The notes under the pieces: model-generated
The model's database searches: none
Seen by the model: only the letters and a program-made list of their open reading frames with translations
Told to the model about the DNA's origin: nothing
In this document: in pieces, positions 51,184 to 60,351 of the stretch
Numbering within the stretch: the first letter of the stretch is position 1
How the letters are laid out: each line of letters begins with the position of its first letter
Made by a program: the position numbers and the translations under genes
Assembly: GCF_003797765.1 (NCBI RefSeq)
Contig: NZ_RKMB01000002.1
Location: forward strand, 310,001 to 374,000
Source: Ramlibacter sp. WS9
GTDB taxonomy: Bacteria; Pseudomonadota; Gammaproteobacteria; Burkholderiales; Burkholderiaceae_C
Length of the DNA stretch: 64,000 nucleotides
Direction of reading: 5' to 3'

Positions 51184-51963
51184 ATGAGCGAGACCTCCAC
51201 CCCCGAATTGCTGGCCGAACGGCATGGCGCCGTGCTGCGGCTGACCATCCAGCGCGAAGAGCGCCGGAACGCGATGAGCCACGGTGTGCTCGCTGGCATG
51301 GGCCAGGCCCTGGATGAGGCACAAGCCGACCGCTCGCTGCGGGCGATCGTCATCACCGGTGCGGGCACCAAGGCGTTCTGTGCGGGCGCGGATCTGCAGG
51401 CGGCCCACGCCTTCACCGCCGATTACTCCGAACCCTACGTCACCCTGGCGTTGCTGCTGCGCAAGGCCAAGGCCAGCACGGTGCCGCTGATTGCCCGCGT
51501 CAACGGTGCCTGCATGGCCGGGGGCATGGGCCTGCTTTCGATGTGCGACATGGCTGTGGCCGGCAGCCATGCGGTGTTCGGCCTGCCGGAAGTGAAGGTG
51601 GGCGTGTTCCCCGCGCAGGTGCTGTCGGTGCTCCAGCACCTGGTCCCGCGCCGCAAGCTGGCCGAGATGTGCCTGACCGGCGAGCCGCTCACGGCCGCGC
51701 AGGCGCTCGAATACGGCCTGGTGAACTACGTCGACGACGATGTGGACGCCAAACTCGACTGGCTGCTGGAGCGCCTGCTGGACAAGTCGCCCGCCGCCAT
51801 TCGCCGCGGCCTGTACACCATGAAAAAAATCGAATCGATGGCCTTCGAGGAATCGGTGTCCTTCACCGAAAGCCAGATCGCCCTGTTCACGCTGACCGAG
51901 GATGCCAAGGAGGGCCAGCAGGCTTTCCAGCAAAAGCGCAAACCGCAATGGACGGGCAAATGA
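51184..51963 (+). CDS. Enoyl-CoA hydratase/isomerase family protein
   Basis: 259 residues. FCAGADLQA and GACMAGGMGLLSMCDM form the crotonase oxyanion hole, and FGLPEVKVGVFPAQ holds the acidic catalytic region. The second glutamate position of classical hydratases is not obvious, so isomerase or 3-methylglutaconyl-type activity is possible. Its TGA overlaps the AtuA ATG (ATGA), linking the two in translation. Confidence 0.92.
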   Translation: MSETSTPELLAERHGAVLRLTIQREERRNAMSHGVLAGMGQALDEAQADRSLRAIVITGAGTKAFCAGADLQAAHAFTADYSEPYVTLALLLRKAKASTVPLIARVNGACMAGGMGLLSMCDMAVAGSHAVFGLPEVKVGVFPAQVLSVLQHLVPRRKLAEMCLTGEPLTAAQALEYGLVNYVDDDVDAKLDWLLERLLDKSPAAIRRGLYTMKKIESMAFEESVSFTESQIALFTLTEDAKEGQQAFQQKRKPQWTGK

Positions 51964-53762
51964 CGGCCGGCAACACGGCGGACAAGGTGGTTCGCATCGG
52001 CGGCGCATCGGGCTTCTGGGGCGACAGCAGCGTCGGCGCGCCGCAGCTGGTGAGACTGGGCCAGCTCGACTACCTGGTGTTCGACTACCTGGCCGAGCTC
52101 ACCATGTCCATCCTCGCCGCGCAGCGCGCCAAGGAGCCCGCGCTGGGCTATGCGACCGATTTCGTGACGGTCACGATGAAGGCCATCCTCAAGGACGTGA
52201 TGGCACAAGGCATCCGCGTCATCAGCAACGCCGGCGGCGTCAATCCGCAGGCTTGCGCACAGGCCATCGCGGCGCTGGCAGCCGAGCAAGGCCTTAGCGT
52301 CAAGGTCGCGGTGGTCGAGGGCGACGACGCCATGCCGCTTGTGCCGCAGCTGCGCGAAGAAGGCATCACCGAACTGCAAAGCGGCGCGAGCCTTCCCGCC
52401 AAGGTGCTGACCGCCAATGCCTACCTGGGCGCGCTGCCGGTCAAGCAGGCCCTCGATGCCGGGGCGCAGATCGTCATCACCGGCCGTTGCGTCGACAGCG
52501 CCGTGACGCTGGGCGCGCTGATGCACGAGTTCGGCTGGGACGCGCGCGACTACGACCGGCTCGCGCGCGGCAGCCTGGCCGGGCACATCATCGAGTGCGG
52601 CTGCCAGGCCACCGGCGGCCTGCATACGGATTGGGAGTCGGTGCCTGACTGGGCCCACATCGGCTATCCCATCCTCGAATGCCATGCCAACGGCAGCTTC
52701 GTCGCCACCAAACCACCGGGCACCGGCGGGCTGGTGACCACCGCAGTGATCGCCGAGCAGATGCTCTACGAGATCGGCGACCCTCGGCGCTACCTGCTGC
52801 CGGACGTCACCTGCGACTTCTCCCAAGTCCGGCTGGAACAGGTGGGCGAGCATCGTGTGCGGGTGCAAGGTGCGCACGGCATCGCGCCCGGGCCGGCCTA
52901 CAAGGTGTCGTCGACGTACGTGGACGGATTCCGATGCAGCGCGCAGCTCACCGTCGTCGGCGTTGACGCCGCCCGCAAGGCACAGCGCACCGGCGAGGCA
53001 ATTCTCGAACGCTCGCGCGAATTGTTCGCGCAGAACGGCTTGGCCGACTTCAGCCGAACGCTCATCGAAGTGCTGGGCTCGGAGCAAGGCAACTTCGGCC
53101 CGCACGCAAGAACGGCGCACGTGCGCGAAGCCGTGCTCCGCGTCGCGGTGATGCATCCCCAGAAGGCAGCGCTTGAAATCTTCGCACGCGAGATCGCCCC
53201 GGCGGGCACCTCATGGGCTCCGGGCACGACCGGCGCCGACGGGCGGCCGCGGCCCGCACCGGCGATCAAGCAATTCGCCTTTCTCCTGGACAAGGCGCGG
53301 CTGGCACTGCGGGTGGTGATCGGCGACGAAGTTCTTCCGGTTGAAGTGCCTTCGGGTCAGCCGGTTGTGCCTCCAGCTTCCACCGCAAGCATTCCGCCGG
53401 CGACGCCCATCGACGGGCCTTTCGCCAAAGTCCCTCTTGTCCGCCTGGCCTGGGGCCGCAGTGGCGACAAGGGCGACAGCTCCAACATCGGCATCATCGC
53501 GCGCAAGCCCGAGTGGCTGCCGTTGTTGCGCGAGCAGCTCACCGAGGAGCGCGTCGCGCAATGGCTCGCTCACCTGGTGCATGGGACAGTCACGCGCTTC
53601 GATGTGCCCGGCATCCACGCGATGAATTTCCTGTGCACCCGGGCGCTCGACGGCGGCGGTATGGCGTCACTGCGCAATGACCCATTGGGCAAGGGGATGG
53701 GGCAGATCCTCTTGACGATGCCAGTGCGTGTGCCGCCGCAGTGGCTTGCGGATCAGGGCTGA
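51960..53762 (+). CDS. Acyclic terpene utilization AtuA family protein
   Basis: 600 residues from ATG 51960. VRIGGASGFWGDS opens the DUF1446/AtuA domain; VISNAGGVNPQA and ITGRCVDSAVTLG are signatures. The last 110 residues (LVRLAWGRSGDKGDSSNIGIIAR in part GRSGDKGDSSNIGI) form the AtuA-like C-terminal domain that is sometimes a separate protein. AtuA is needed for citronellol/geraniol growth in Pseudomonas, with unknown biochemical role. The geranyl-CoA carboxylase partners are not in this window. Confidence 0.9.
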   Translation: MTAGNTADKVVRIGGASGFWGDSSVGAPQLVRLGQLDYLVFDYLAELTMSILAAQRAKEPALGYATDFVTVTMKAILKDVMAQGIRVISNAGGVNPQACAQAIAALAAEQGLSVKVAVVEGDDAMPLVPQLREEGITELQSGASLPAKVLTANAYLGALPVKQALDAGAQIVITGRCVDSAVTLGALMHEFGWDARDYDRLARGSLAGHIIECGCQATGGLHTDWESVPDWAHIGYPILECHANGSFVATKPPGTGGLVTTAVIAEQMLYEIGDPRRYLLPDVTCDFSQVRLEQVGEHRVRVQGAHGIAPGPAYKVSSTYVDGFRCSAQLTVVGVDAARKAQRTGEAILERSRELFAQNGLADFSRTLIEVLGSEQGNFGPHARTAHVREAVLRVAVMHPQKAALEIFAREIAPAGTSWAPGTTGADGRPRPAPAIKQFAFLLDKARLALRVVIGDEVLPVEVPSGQPVVPPASTASIPPATPIDGPFAKVPLVRLAWGRSGDKGDSSNIGIIARKPEWLPLLREQLTEERVAQWLAHLVHGTVTRFDVPGIHAMNFLCTRALDGGGMASLRNDPLGKGMGQILLTMPVRVPPQWLADQG

Positions 53763-53842
53763 GCGACGATGCGCCTATGGCAGAGCCAGGTTGGGTCCGG
53801 CTCGACCCGCACGAGGACTCCGGGCTTCGGTTGCGCTTTCAT
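53753..53842 (-). CDS. Possible small ORF overlapping the LysR stop
   Basis: A 29-residue frame (MKAQPKPGVL start, ends RRIVAQP) whose ATG overlaps the LysR TGA and has AAGGGA upstream. No family is recognised and it may be chance or a decayed gene end. Confidence 0.2.
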   Translation of the reverse strand: MKAQPKPGVLVRVEPDPTWLCHRRIVAQP

Positions 53843-54768
53843 TGGAATCCCTTTTCCATCTGGCTGCGCAGGTGGTCCACCACGCACTGCACCGCGCGCG
53901 GCACCTGAGCCGACCACGGCCTGATCGCGTAGATCGCCTCTCCGAAAAAGCCCAGCGGACGCCACCCGGGCAACAGCGGTACCAGCTCACGCGCACCCAG
54001 ATGTCCCGCCGCACTGAAGTCCGGCAGCAAGCCGATCCCCACCCCAGCCAGCACAGCGTCCCGCAACACCTCGCTGTTGTTGGCACGAAGCGGCCCGCTG
54101 ACCGAAACCGCCACGCGCTCGGGCTTGCGGCCGCCCTCCTTCTCGAACGACCAGCTCTGGCTACCGCCGTCGCGCAGGTAGGCCAGGCACGCGTGGCCCG
54201 ACAGTTCGGATGGGTGGGACGGCTTGCCGTGCATGCGCAGGTAGGCCGCACTCGCCACCAACAGCGAGCGCGAGCCGCAGAGGCGCCAGGCGACATGGGT
54301 TTCCGGCGGCGACTGGGTGTGGCGCACGGCCAGGTCGAAGCCCTCCTGGGCCAGGTTGACGAAGCGGTCGCTGAGGTCGAGCTCGAGGCGAATTTCCGGG
54401 TACTGCCGCAGCAGCGCGGGAAGCGCGGGCGCGATGTGCTGCCGCCCCAGGGCCACGGGCGCCGTGACGCGCACCAGGCCGCGCGGTCTGCCCGCCGAAT
54501 CCTTGATCCCCGCGAAGCTTTGCTCGATCCGGGTGAAAGCGCCTTGTGTCTCGTCGACCAGCAGCTGGCCGGCCTCCGTCAGGCCGACCGAGCGCGTGGT
54601 GCGGCGAACCAGCGGGACGCCCGCTGCGCGTTCCAGCTCGGCAATGCGCATGCTGACCGACGCCTTGGACACGCCCAGTCGCCTCGCCGCCTGGGTGTAG
54701 CTTCGCGTCTGCGCCAGCACGGTGAGCAGGTGGAGATCGGAAAAGACCGGTGCGGCGAGGGTGCTCAT
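53839..54768 (-). CDS. LysR family transcriptional regulator
   Basis: 309 residues. Winged helix-turn-helix at about 12-65 (TRSYTQAARRLGVSKASVSMRIAELE in part) and a LysR substrate-binding domain (about 95-300). It belongs to the CrgA/YafC-like group by its DLSDRFVNLAQEGFDLAVR segment. It is divergent from mmsA across 111 bases that hold a 20-base palindrome beside its own start, and probably controls mmsA, itself or both. Confidence 0.92.
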   Translation of the reverse strand: MSTLAAPVFSDLHLLTVLAQTRSYTQAARRLGVSKASVSMRIAELERAAGVPLVRRTTRSVGLTEAGQLLVDETQGAFTRIEQSFAGIKDSAGRPRGLVRVTAPVALGRQHIAPALPALLRQYPEIRLELDLSDRFVNLAQEGFDLAVRHTQSPPETHVAWRLCGSRSLLVASAAYLRMHGKPSHPSELSGHACLAYLRDGGSQSWSFEKEGGRKPERVAVSVSGPLRANNSEVLRDAVLAGVGIGLLPDFSAAGHLGARELVPLLPGWRPLGFFGEAIYAIRPWSAQVPRAVQCVVDHLRSQMEKGFQ

Positions 54769-54778
54769 GAGACTCTTG

Positions 54779-54798
54779 TTGTTCAGTTAATTGAACAA
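54779..54798. promoter_or_regulatory. Candidate LysR operator in the lysR-mmsA spacer
   Basis: TTGTTCA GTTAAT TGAACAA: seven-base arms and a six-base centre, 11 bases upstream of the LysR ATG and 82 before mmsA. It contains the T-N11-A type core expected for LysR binding. Confidence 0.6.
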
Positions 54799-54879
54799 TG
54801 TAGTCAAGAAACCGCTATTTTCAAAGCCCCCGGCGAGGCATAGACTGGCGCTCCGTTGTTCCCCTATCGAAAGCCCCGC

Positions 54880-56421
54880 ATGAACGCCCCGGACAAGACC
54901 CTTTCCAACGCCACCACCGCCTCGATCGAACATTGGATTGGCGGGCGCGTGGTGCCCGGCCAGAGCGGCCGCCGAGCCGATGTCTTCAACCCGGCCACCG
55001 GCGCTGTTTCCGGCCAGGTCGCACTGGCCAACAATGCCGAGGTCGCTGCGGCCGTCGCATCTGCCCAAGCCGCCTTCCCGGCTTGGGCCGACACGCCGCC
55101 GATCCGGCGTGCGCGCGTGATGTTCAAGTTCCTGGAACTGCTCAACCGCCATCGCGACGAGCTGGCGCACGCCATCACCGCCGAACACGGCAAGGTGTTC
55201 ACGGACGCGCAGGGTGAAGTCACTCGCGGCATCGACATCGTCGAGTTCGCCTGCGGCATCCCGCAACTGCTCAAGGGCGACTACACCGACCAGGTCTCCA
55301 CCGGCATCGACAACTGGACGATGCGCCAGCCGTTGGGCGTGGTGGCCGGCATCACGCCGTTCAACTTCCCGGTGATGGTGCCGATGTGGATGTATCCCGT
55401 GGCGATCGCGGCCGGCAACACCTTCATCCTGAAGCCCAGCCCGCTCGATCCGTCGGCGTCGCTCATGATGGCCCGGCTGCTGAAAGAAGCGGGCCTGCCC
55501 GACGGCGTCTTCAACGTCGTGCAGGGCGACAAGGACGCGGTGGATGCGTTGCTGGAACACCCCGACGTGAAGGCGATCTCCTTCGTCGGCTCCACCACAA
55601 TCGCGCAGAAGATCTACGAGACCGGCGCGCGCCACGGCAAGCGGGTGCAGGCGCTGGGCGGCGCCAAGAACCACATGGTCGTGATGCCGGACGCCGACAT
55701 GGAGCAGGCCGTCGATGCGCTGATCGGCTCGGCCTTCGGCTCCGCTGGCGAGCGTTGCATGGCGATCTCGCTGGCCGTGCTGGTGGGTGAAGCGGCCGAC
55801 AAGATCTTGCCGATGCTCGCCGAGCGCACCGAGCAACTCAAGATCAAGAATGGCGTCGAACTCGACGCTGAGATGGGTCCCATCGTCAGCGCGGCGGCGG
55901 CCAGCCGTATCGCCGGCTACATCGGCCACGGCGAAACCGAAGGCGCCAAGCTGGTCGTCGACGGCCGCAAGTTCCAGGCGGCCAAGGCAGGTGCCGGATG
56001 CGACAACGGGTTCTGGATCGGCGGCACGCTTTTCGACAACGTCACGCCCGACATGAAGATCTACAAGGAAGAAATCTTCGGCCCGGTGCTGGGCTGCGTG
56101 CGCGTGAAGGACCTGGCCGCGGCGACAGAGTTGGTCAATTCGCACGAGTACGGCAACGGCGTCTCGTGCTTCACGCGTGACGGCAACGTGGCGCGCGAGT
56201 TCTCGCGGCGCGTGCAGGTCGGCATGGTCGGCATCAACGTGCCGATCCCGGTGCCCATGGCCTGGCACGGCTTTGGCGGCTGGAAGAAGAGCCTGTTCGG
56301 CGACATGCATGCCTACGGCGAGGAAGGCGTGCGGTTCTACACCAAGCAGAAATCCATCATGCAGCGCTGGCCGGAAAGCATTGGCAAAGGCGCCGAATTC
56401 GTCATGCCCACAGCCAAGTAA
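54880..56421 (+). CDS. mmsA: Methylmalonate-semialdehyde dehydrogenase (CoA-acylating)
   Basis: 513 residues from ATG 54880. [12 protein letters not shown] and [15 protein letters not shown] (158-172) are typical of the CoA-acylating family. The catalytic Cys293 lies in [11 protein letters not shown]. It converts methylmalonate or malonate semialdehyde to propionyl-CoA or acetyl-CoA in valine, thymine or inositol breakdown. Divergent from a LysR gene; a GMC oxidoreductase follows after 34 bases. Confidence 0.93.
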   Translation: MNAPDKTLSNATTASIEHWIGGRVVPGQSGRRADVFNPATGAVSGQVALANNAEVAAAVASAQAAFPAWADTPPIRRARVMFKFLELLNRHRDELAHAITAEHGKVFTDAQGEVTRGIDIVEFACGIPQLLKGDYTDQVSTGIDNWTMRQPLGVVAGITPFNFPVMVPMWMYPVAIAAGNTFILKPSPLDPSASLMMARLLKEAGLPDGVFNVVQGDKDAVDALLEHPDVKAISFVGSTTIAQKIYETGARHGKRVQALGGAKNHMVVMPDADMEQAVDALIGSAFGSAGERCMAISLAVLVGEAADKILPMLAERTEQLKIKNGVELDAEMGPIVSAAAASRIAGYIGHGETEGAKLVVDGRKFQAAKAGAGCDNGFWIGGTLFDNVTPDMKIYKEEIFGPVLGCVRVKDLAAATELVNSHEYGNGVSCFTRDGNVAREFSRRVQVGMVGINVPIPVPMAWHGFGGWKKSLFGDMHAYGEEGVRFYTKQKSIMQRWPESIGKGAEFVMPTAK

Positions 56422-56455
56422 GTTTCGTGGATAGCCAGCGCAGTAAGCTCCGCCG

Positions 56456-58090
56456 ATGAGTGACACCACCTTCGACTACGTGATCATCGGCGCCGGCACG
56501 GCCGGCTGCCTGCTGGCCAACCGGCTTTCCAAGGATCCGTCCAAGCGGGTGCTGCTGCTCGAAGCGGGGCGCAAGGACGACTACCACTGGATCCATATTC
56601 CGGTGGGCTACCTGTATTGCATCGGCAATGCGCGCACCGACTGGCTGTACAACACCGAGGCGGACGCGGGACTGAATGGCCGCCAGTTGCGCTACCCGCG
56701 CGGCAAGACGCTGGGCGGCTGCTCCAGCATCAACGGCATGATCTACATGCGCGGCCAGGCGCGCGACTACGACAGCTGGGCGCAGGCCACAGGCGACGCC
56801 AACTGGACGTGGAGTAACTGCCTGCCCGCGTTCAAGAAGCACGAGGACTATTACAAGGGCGCCGATGCCGCGCACGGTGCGGGCGGCGAATGGCGCGTCG
56901 AGCGGCAGCGCCTGCGCTGGGACATCCTCGACGCATTCGCCCAAGCGGCGCAGGAGGCCGGCGTGCCCCACAGCGAGGACTTCAACCGCGGCGACAACGA
57001 AGGCGTGGGCTATTTCCAGGTCAACCAGAAAGCGGGCTGGCGCTGGAACACGGCCAAGGCCTTTCTGCGGCCTACCTGCTACGGCCGCCCCAACTTCGAG
57101 ATGTGGACCAGCGCGCAGGTGAGCCGCCTCGTCATCGAAACGCAAGCCGACGGCAGCAAACGGTGCACCGGTGCACGGGTGTGGACGGGCAACGAGATGG
57201 CGACCGTGACGGCCACCGAGGAGGTTCTTCTGTGCGCGGGTAGCATCGGGTCGCCGCAGATCCTGCAGTTGTCCGGGATTGGCCCCGCTGGTTTGCTGGC
57301 GCAGCGCGGCATCGCTGTGGTGCACGATTCGCCCGGGGTGGGCGAAAACCTGCAGGACCACCTGCAGATCCGCGCGGTGTTCAAGGTCGACGGCGTCACC
57401 ACGCTCAACACACTGGCCAACAGCTGGTGGGGCAAGATGAAGATCGGCCTGGAGTACGCGCTCAAGCGCAGCGGGCCGATGAGCATGGCGCCGTCGCAGC
57501 TGGGCGCCTTCACGCGCAGTTCGCCCGACCAGCCCTATCCCAACATCGAATACCACGTCCAGCCTCTCAGCCTGGATGCTTTCGGCGAGCCGCTGCACAG
57601 CTTCAATGCGTTCACGGCCAGCGTCTGCAACCTGAACCCGACCAGCCGTGGCAGCGTGCGCATCCGCTCGAACAAGTTCGAGGATGCGCCGGCGATCGCG
57701 CCCAACTACCTGAGCACGCCTGAAGATCGCAAGATCGCCGCGGATTCATTGCGCGTCACGCGCCGCATCGTGTCGCAGCCCGCACTGGCGAAGTACCAGC
57801 CGGAAGAATGGAAACCCGGCCTGCAGTTCCAGAGCGACGACGAACTGGCCCGGCTGGCGGGCGACATCGCCACCACCATCTTCCATCCGGTGGGCACCAC
57901 CAAAATGGGGCGCGACGACGATCCCATGGCGGTGCTCGACTCCCAATTGCGGGTGCGTGGGATCACGGCCCTGCGCGTGGTGGACGCGGGCGCCATGCCC
58001 ACGATCACCAGCGGCAATACCAACTCACCCACCCTGATGATGGCGGAGAAGGCCGCGGAGTGGATCCTGCGCGACGCCGCGCGCGCCTAG
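56456..58090 (+). CDS. GMC family FAD-dependent oxidoreductase (choline dehydrogenase-like)
   Basis: 544 residues. FDYVIIGAGTAGCLLANRLS binds FAD (core GAGTAGC), RGKTLGGCSSINGMIYMRGQ is GMC signature 1 and GSIGSPQILQLSGIGP signature 2. The C-terminal HPVGTTKMG contains the active-site histidine and TSGNTNSPTLMMAEKA closes the fold. It oxidises an alcohol; with mmsA upstream it may feed an aldehyde or semialdehyde to that enzyme. The substrate is not certain. Confidence 0.92.
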   Translation: MSDTTFDYVIIGAGTAGCLLANRLSKDPSKRVLLLEAGRKDDYHWIHIPVGYLYCIGNARTDWLYNTEADAGLNGRQLRYPRGKTLGGCSSINGMIYMRGQARDYDSWAQATGDANWTWSNCLPAFKKHEDYYKGADAAHGAGGEWRVERQRLRWDILDAFAQAAQEAGVPHSEDFNRGDNEGVGYFQVNQKAGWRWNTAKAFLRPTCYGRPNFEMWTSAQVSRLVIETQADGSKRCTGARVWTGNEMATVTATEEVLLCAGSIGSPQILQLSGIGPAGLLAQRGIAVVHDSPGVGENLQDHLQIRAVFKVDGVTTLNTLANSWWGKMKIGLEYALKRSGPMSMAPSQLGAFTRSSPDQPYPNIEYHVQPLSLDAFGEPLHSFNAFTASVCNLNPTSRGSVRIRSNKFEDAPAIAPNYLSTPEDRKIAADSLRVTRRIVSQPALAKYQPEEWKPGLQFQSDDELARLAGDIATTIFHPVGTTKMGRDDDPMAVLDSQLRVRGITALRVVDAGAMPTITSGNTNSPTLMMAEKAAEWILRDAARA

Positions 58091-58102
58091 GGCCTGTTAA
58101 CG

Positions 58103-58534
58103 CTAGCGGATGCCGCCGACGTAGCGCGGCACATTCGGATCGCGCGGTCGGGGTGTCTTTCCGGGTTCCAGGACGGAGTCGGCAAAACCGGTTTCCGGCA
58201 TGACCGAGTGGCTGAACTCGCTGGCAGGGGCATGCACCGCGTGCGACGTCACGGATGCGGCCGCACTCCGGTCCTTCAGCAGGTGCGCCGCCGTCTGCGC
58301 CAGCGGCACGCGCTGCGCGGGCGTCGGCTCCAGCACCGCGCGCTCCAGCTTGTCCGCCCACTCCGTCAGCTCGGCGTGACCGTCTTCCAGCGCCTTGGCC
58401 CGGGCGAAGCGAACGACCTCGAGCGCATATTCGAGATTCCCCGCCATCCATTCGGTGTCGGTCACGCGGCCGGTCTTGCGCCGCAGCATCACATGCAGGT
58501 GGGCGGCGATAGCGAGTTTCTGGCTGACGAGCAT
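58103..58534 (-). CDS. Conserved-looking hypothetical protein
   Basis: 143 residues from ATG 58534, preceded by a strong GGAGG five bases away; an earlier start at 58555 lacks one. The N-terminal half is helical (LVSQKLAIAAHLHVMLRRKTGRVTD in part), and the C-terminal 70 residues are low-complexity and end DPNVPRYVGGIR. No known domain is recognised. It lies 24 bases after amtB, in the same direction, so it is probably co-expressed with the ammonium transporter. Confidence 0.7.
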   Translation of the reverse strand: MLVSQKLAIAAHLHVMLRRKTGRVTDTEWMAGNLEYALEVVRFARAKALEDGHAELTEWADKLERAVLEPTPAQRVPLAQTAAHLLKDRSAAASVTSHAVHAPASEFSHSVMPETGFADSVLEPGKTPRPRDPNVPRYVGGIR

Positions 58535-58558
58535 GGGGACCTCCGTTGGGGACATTCG

Positions 58559-60004
58559 CTAACTGGACAGCCGCTCGCGGTGCTGCGCGATGTCCAGCCC
58601 GGTCAACTCGGTTTGTTCGTCCACCCGCAGGCCGACGATGAGCTTGGTGACCAACAGCAGCACGGCGCTCATCACCAGGCTGTACGCGCTCACCGCCAGC
58701 ACCGCGATGGCCTGGGTGACGATGCTGCCTTCGACGCCCGAGATCGGCTTGCTGGCGAGCAGGCCTGTGAGCAGCGCGCCGACGATGCCGCCGATACCGT
58801 GCACGCCGAAGACATCCAGCGAATCGTCGGCGCGCAGCAGCCGCTTGAGCGCGGTGGCGCCCCAGTAGCAGGCCAGGCCGGCGAGCGTGCCGATCAGCAG
58901 CGCCGAGCGCGGCGTGACGAAACCGGCTGCGGGCGTGATGGCCACCAGGCCCGCAACGAGCCCGGAGCACAGGCCCAGCAGCGAAGGCCGGCCGCGGATG
59001 ATCCATTCGCCGAACATCCAGGCCATGGCACCCGCGGCGGCGGCGATGTGTGTGACCGCCATCGCCAGCCCGGCGCGGCCGTCCGCTGCCACGGCCGAAC
59101 CGGCGTTGAAGCCGAACCAGCCCACCCACAGCATGCCCGCGCCGGCCATCGTGAGGCCCAGGTTGAAGGGTTCGAAGGCTTCGCGCCCGTAGCCGCGGCG
59201 CGGACCCAGGAAGTACGCGCAAACCAGTCCGGACACTCCGGCGTTGATGTGCACCACGGAGCCACCCGCAAAATCAAGGGCGCCGAGCCGGGCCAGCCAG
59301 CCGCCCGGCTCCCAGACCCAGTGCGCGATCGGCGCGTACACGAGCAGCGACCACATGCCGATGAACCACAGCATGGCGGAGAACTTCATCCGCTCGACGA
59401 AGGCGCCCACGACCAACGCCGCCGTGATGATGGCAAACGTGAGCTGGTACATGGCGTAGACGGATTCAGGGATGTTGGGGGCGATGTGGCTGACCATCAC
59501 CTTGCCCGGCTCCTTCAGGTAGTCCAGTCCCTCGAACCACAGGCGGCTGCCGTTGCCCAGCAAGCTGTTGCCCGGCGTGAAGGCCCACGAATAGCCGACC
59601 GCGAACCACAGCAGGCTGATCATCGCGGCGATGGCCACCACGCACGCCATCGTGTTGATCACGCTCTTCTTGCGCACCATCCCGGCATAGAACAGCGCGA
59701 TGCCCGGCAGAGTCATCAGCAGCACCAAAGCGGTGGACGTCATCATCCAGGCCGTATCTGCGGCGTTCAACGTGTCTTGCGCCACTAGGCCAGGCCGTGT
59801 GAGGGGTGCTGGGGCGGCCGGGGGCTGCGCGGGCTTGGCGTCCGACACTGCCGATTGGAGGGCCGCCGTGGCTGCCACGGCGGCAGCGCCCGGTGCCGGC
59901 TCGGTGCCCGCGACAGGCGCTTGCGCCCACGCGAGCGATGCGCCCAACGTCAACCCGGCTATAAGGACCCCACGGCTCAATGCACGACGCGCAATTTCCC
60001 TCAT
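58559..60004 (-). CDS. amtB: Ammonium transporter
   Basis: 481 residues from ATG 60004 (AAGGA upstream). A signal peptide (to about 27) and an 80-residue Ala/Pro-rich periplasmic tail precede 11 membrane helices, a long version of the family. The twin pore histidines are in GGSVVHINAG and FGVHGIGG. It conducts ammonium into the cell and is normally controlled by GlnK. A sigma-54-type promoter fits nitrogen control; no glnK is next to it. Confidence 0.95.
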   Translation of the reverse strand: MREIARRALSRGVLIAGLTLGASLAWAQAPVAGTEPAPGAAAVAATAALQSAVSDAKPAQPPAAPAPLTRPGLVAQDTLNAADTAWMMTSTALVLLMTLPGIALFYAGMVRKKSVINTMACVVAIAAMISLLWFAVGYSWAFTPGNSLLGNGSRLWFEGLDYLKEPGKVMVSHIAPNIPESVYAMYQLTFAIITAALVVGAFVERMKFSAMLWFIGMWSLLVYAPIAHWVWEPGGWLARLGALDFAGGSVVHINAGVSGLVCAYFLGPRRGYGREAFEPFNLGLTMAGAGMLWVGWFGFNAGSAVAADGRAGLAMAVTHIAAAAGAMAWMFGEWIIRGRPSLLGLCSGLVAGLVAITPAAGFVTPRSALLIGTLAGLACYWGATALKRLLRADDSLDVFGVHGIGGIVGALLTGLLASKPISGVEGSIVTQAIAVLAVSAYSLVMSAVLLLVTKLIVGLRVDEQTELTGLDIAQHRERLSS

Positions 60005-60046
60005 GGCTCTTGTCCTTTGATAAGTTTGCCCAACGGAGGTGCTTTC

Positions 60047-60061
60047 GCATAAGTCGTGCCA
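60047..60061 (-). promoter_or_regulatory. Sigma-54 (RpoN) promoter for amtB
   Basis: TGGCACGACTTATGC on the minus strand: exact TGGCACG at -24 and the GC of -12 at the required spacing (TGGCACG-N4-TTGC consensus, one mismatch). It lies 43 bases before the amtB ATG. Confidence 0.75.
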
Positions 60062-60149
60062 CATGGTACGCATGCTTACCGTTTGCACCACGAACGCTCG
60101 CCAAGCCGCGGTTCAGGTGGCGGGAGCGGGGCGGGAAAGTCCTGATGCA

Positions 60150-60309
60150 CTACGGGGGTGCGAACGCTAGAGTCCGTCCACTCGCAAGCGGGCGTTAAAA
60201 GTCCGCGAGGGCGAGGGACCGAGGAGACAACCCCAGAATACGAATTAGATTCGAATCAGGCGTACCACGAGACGCCGCTCACAAGGCGCCGCTGTTGCGG
60301 CGCCTTTTT
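60150..60309 (+). ncRNA. Candidate small RNA or leader between amtB and the hypothetical gene
   Basis: No convincing coding frame. GGCGT / ACGCC forms a hairpin at 60259-60275 and a strong terminator ends the stretch at 60285-60309. The 5' end is a guess. It could also be an attenuator for the gene at 60352. Confidence 0.35.
60285..60309 (+). terminator. Intrinsic terminator in the amtB-divergent spacer
   Basis: GGCGCCGC TGTT GCGGCGCC, then TTTTTCTTT on the plus strand. No plus-strand protein gene lies between it and amtB. Confidence 0.8.
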
Positions 60310-60351
60310 CTTTGTGCGGCTGAGTTGGTGCGCGGCGGATAATCCCTGACC

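Noticed and set aside
60158..60349. 63-codon plus-strand frame in the amtB spacer
   Set aside because: It reads through a strong terminator hairpin and has no family resemblance; a non-coding role is more likely.
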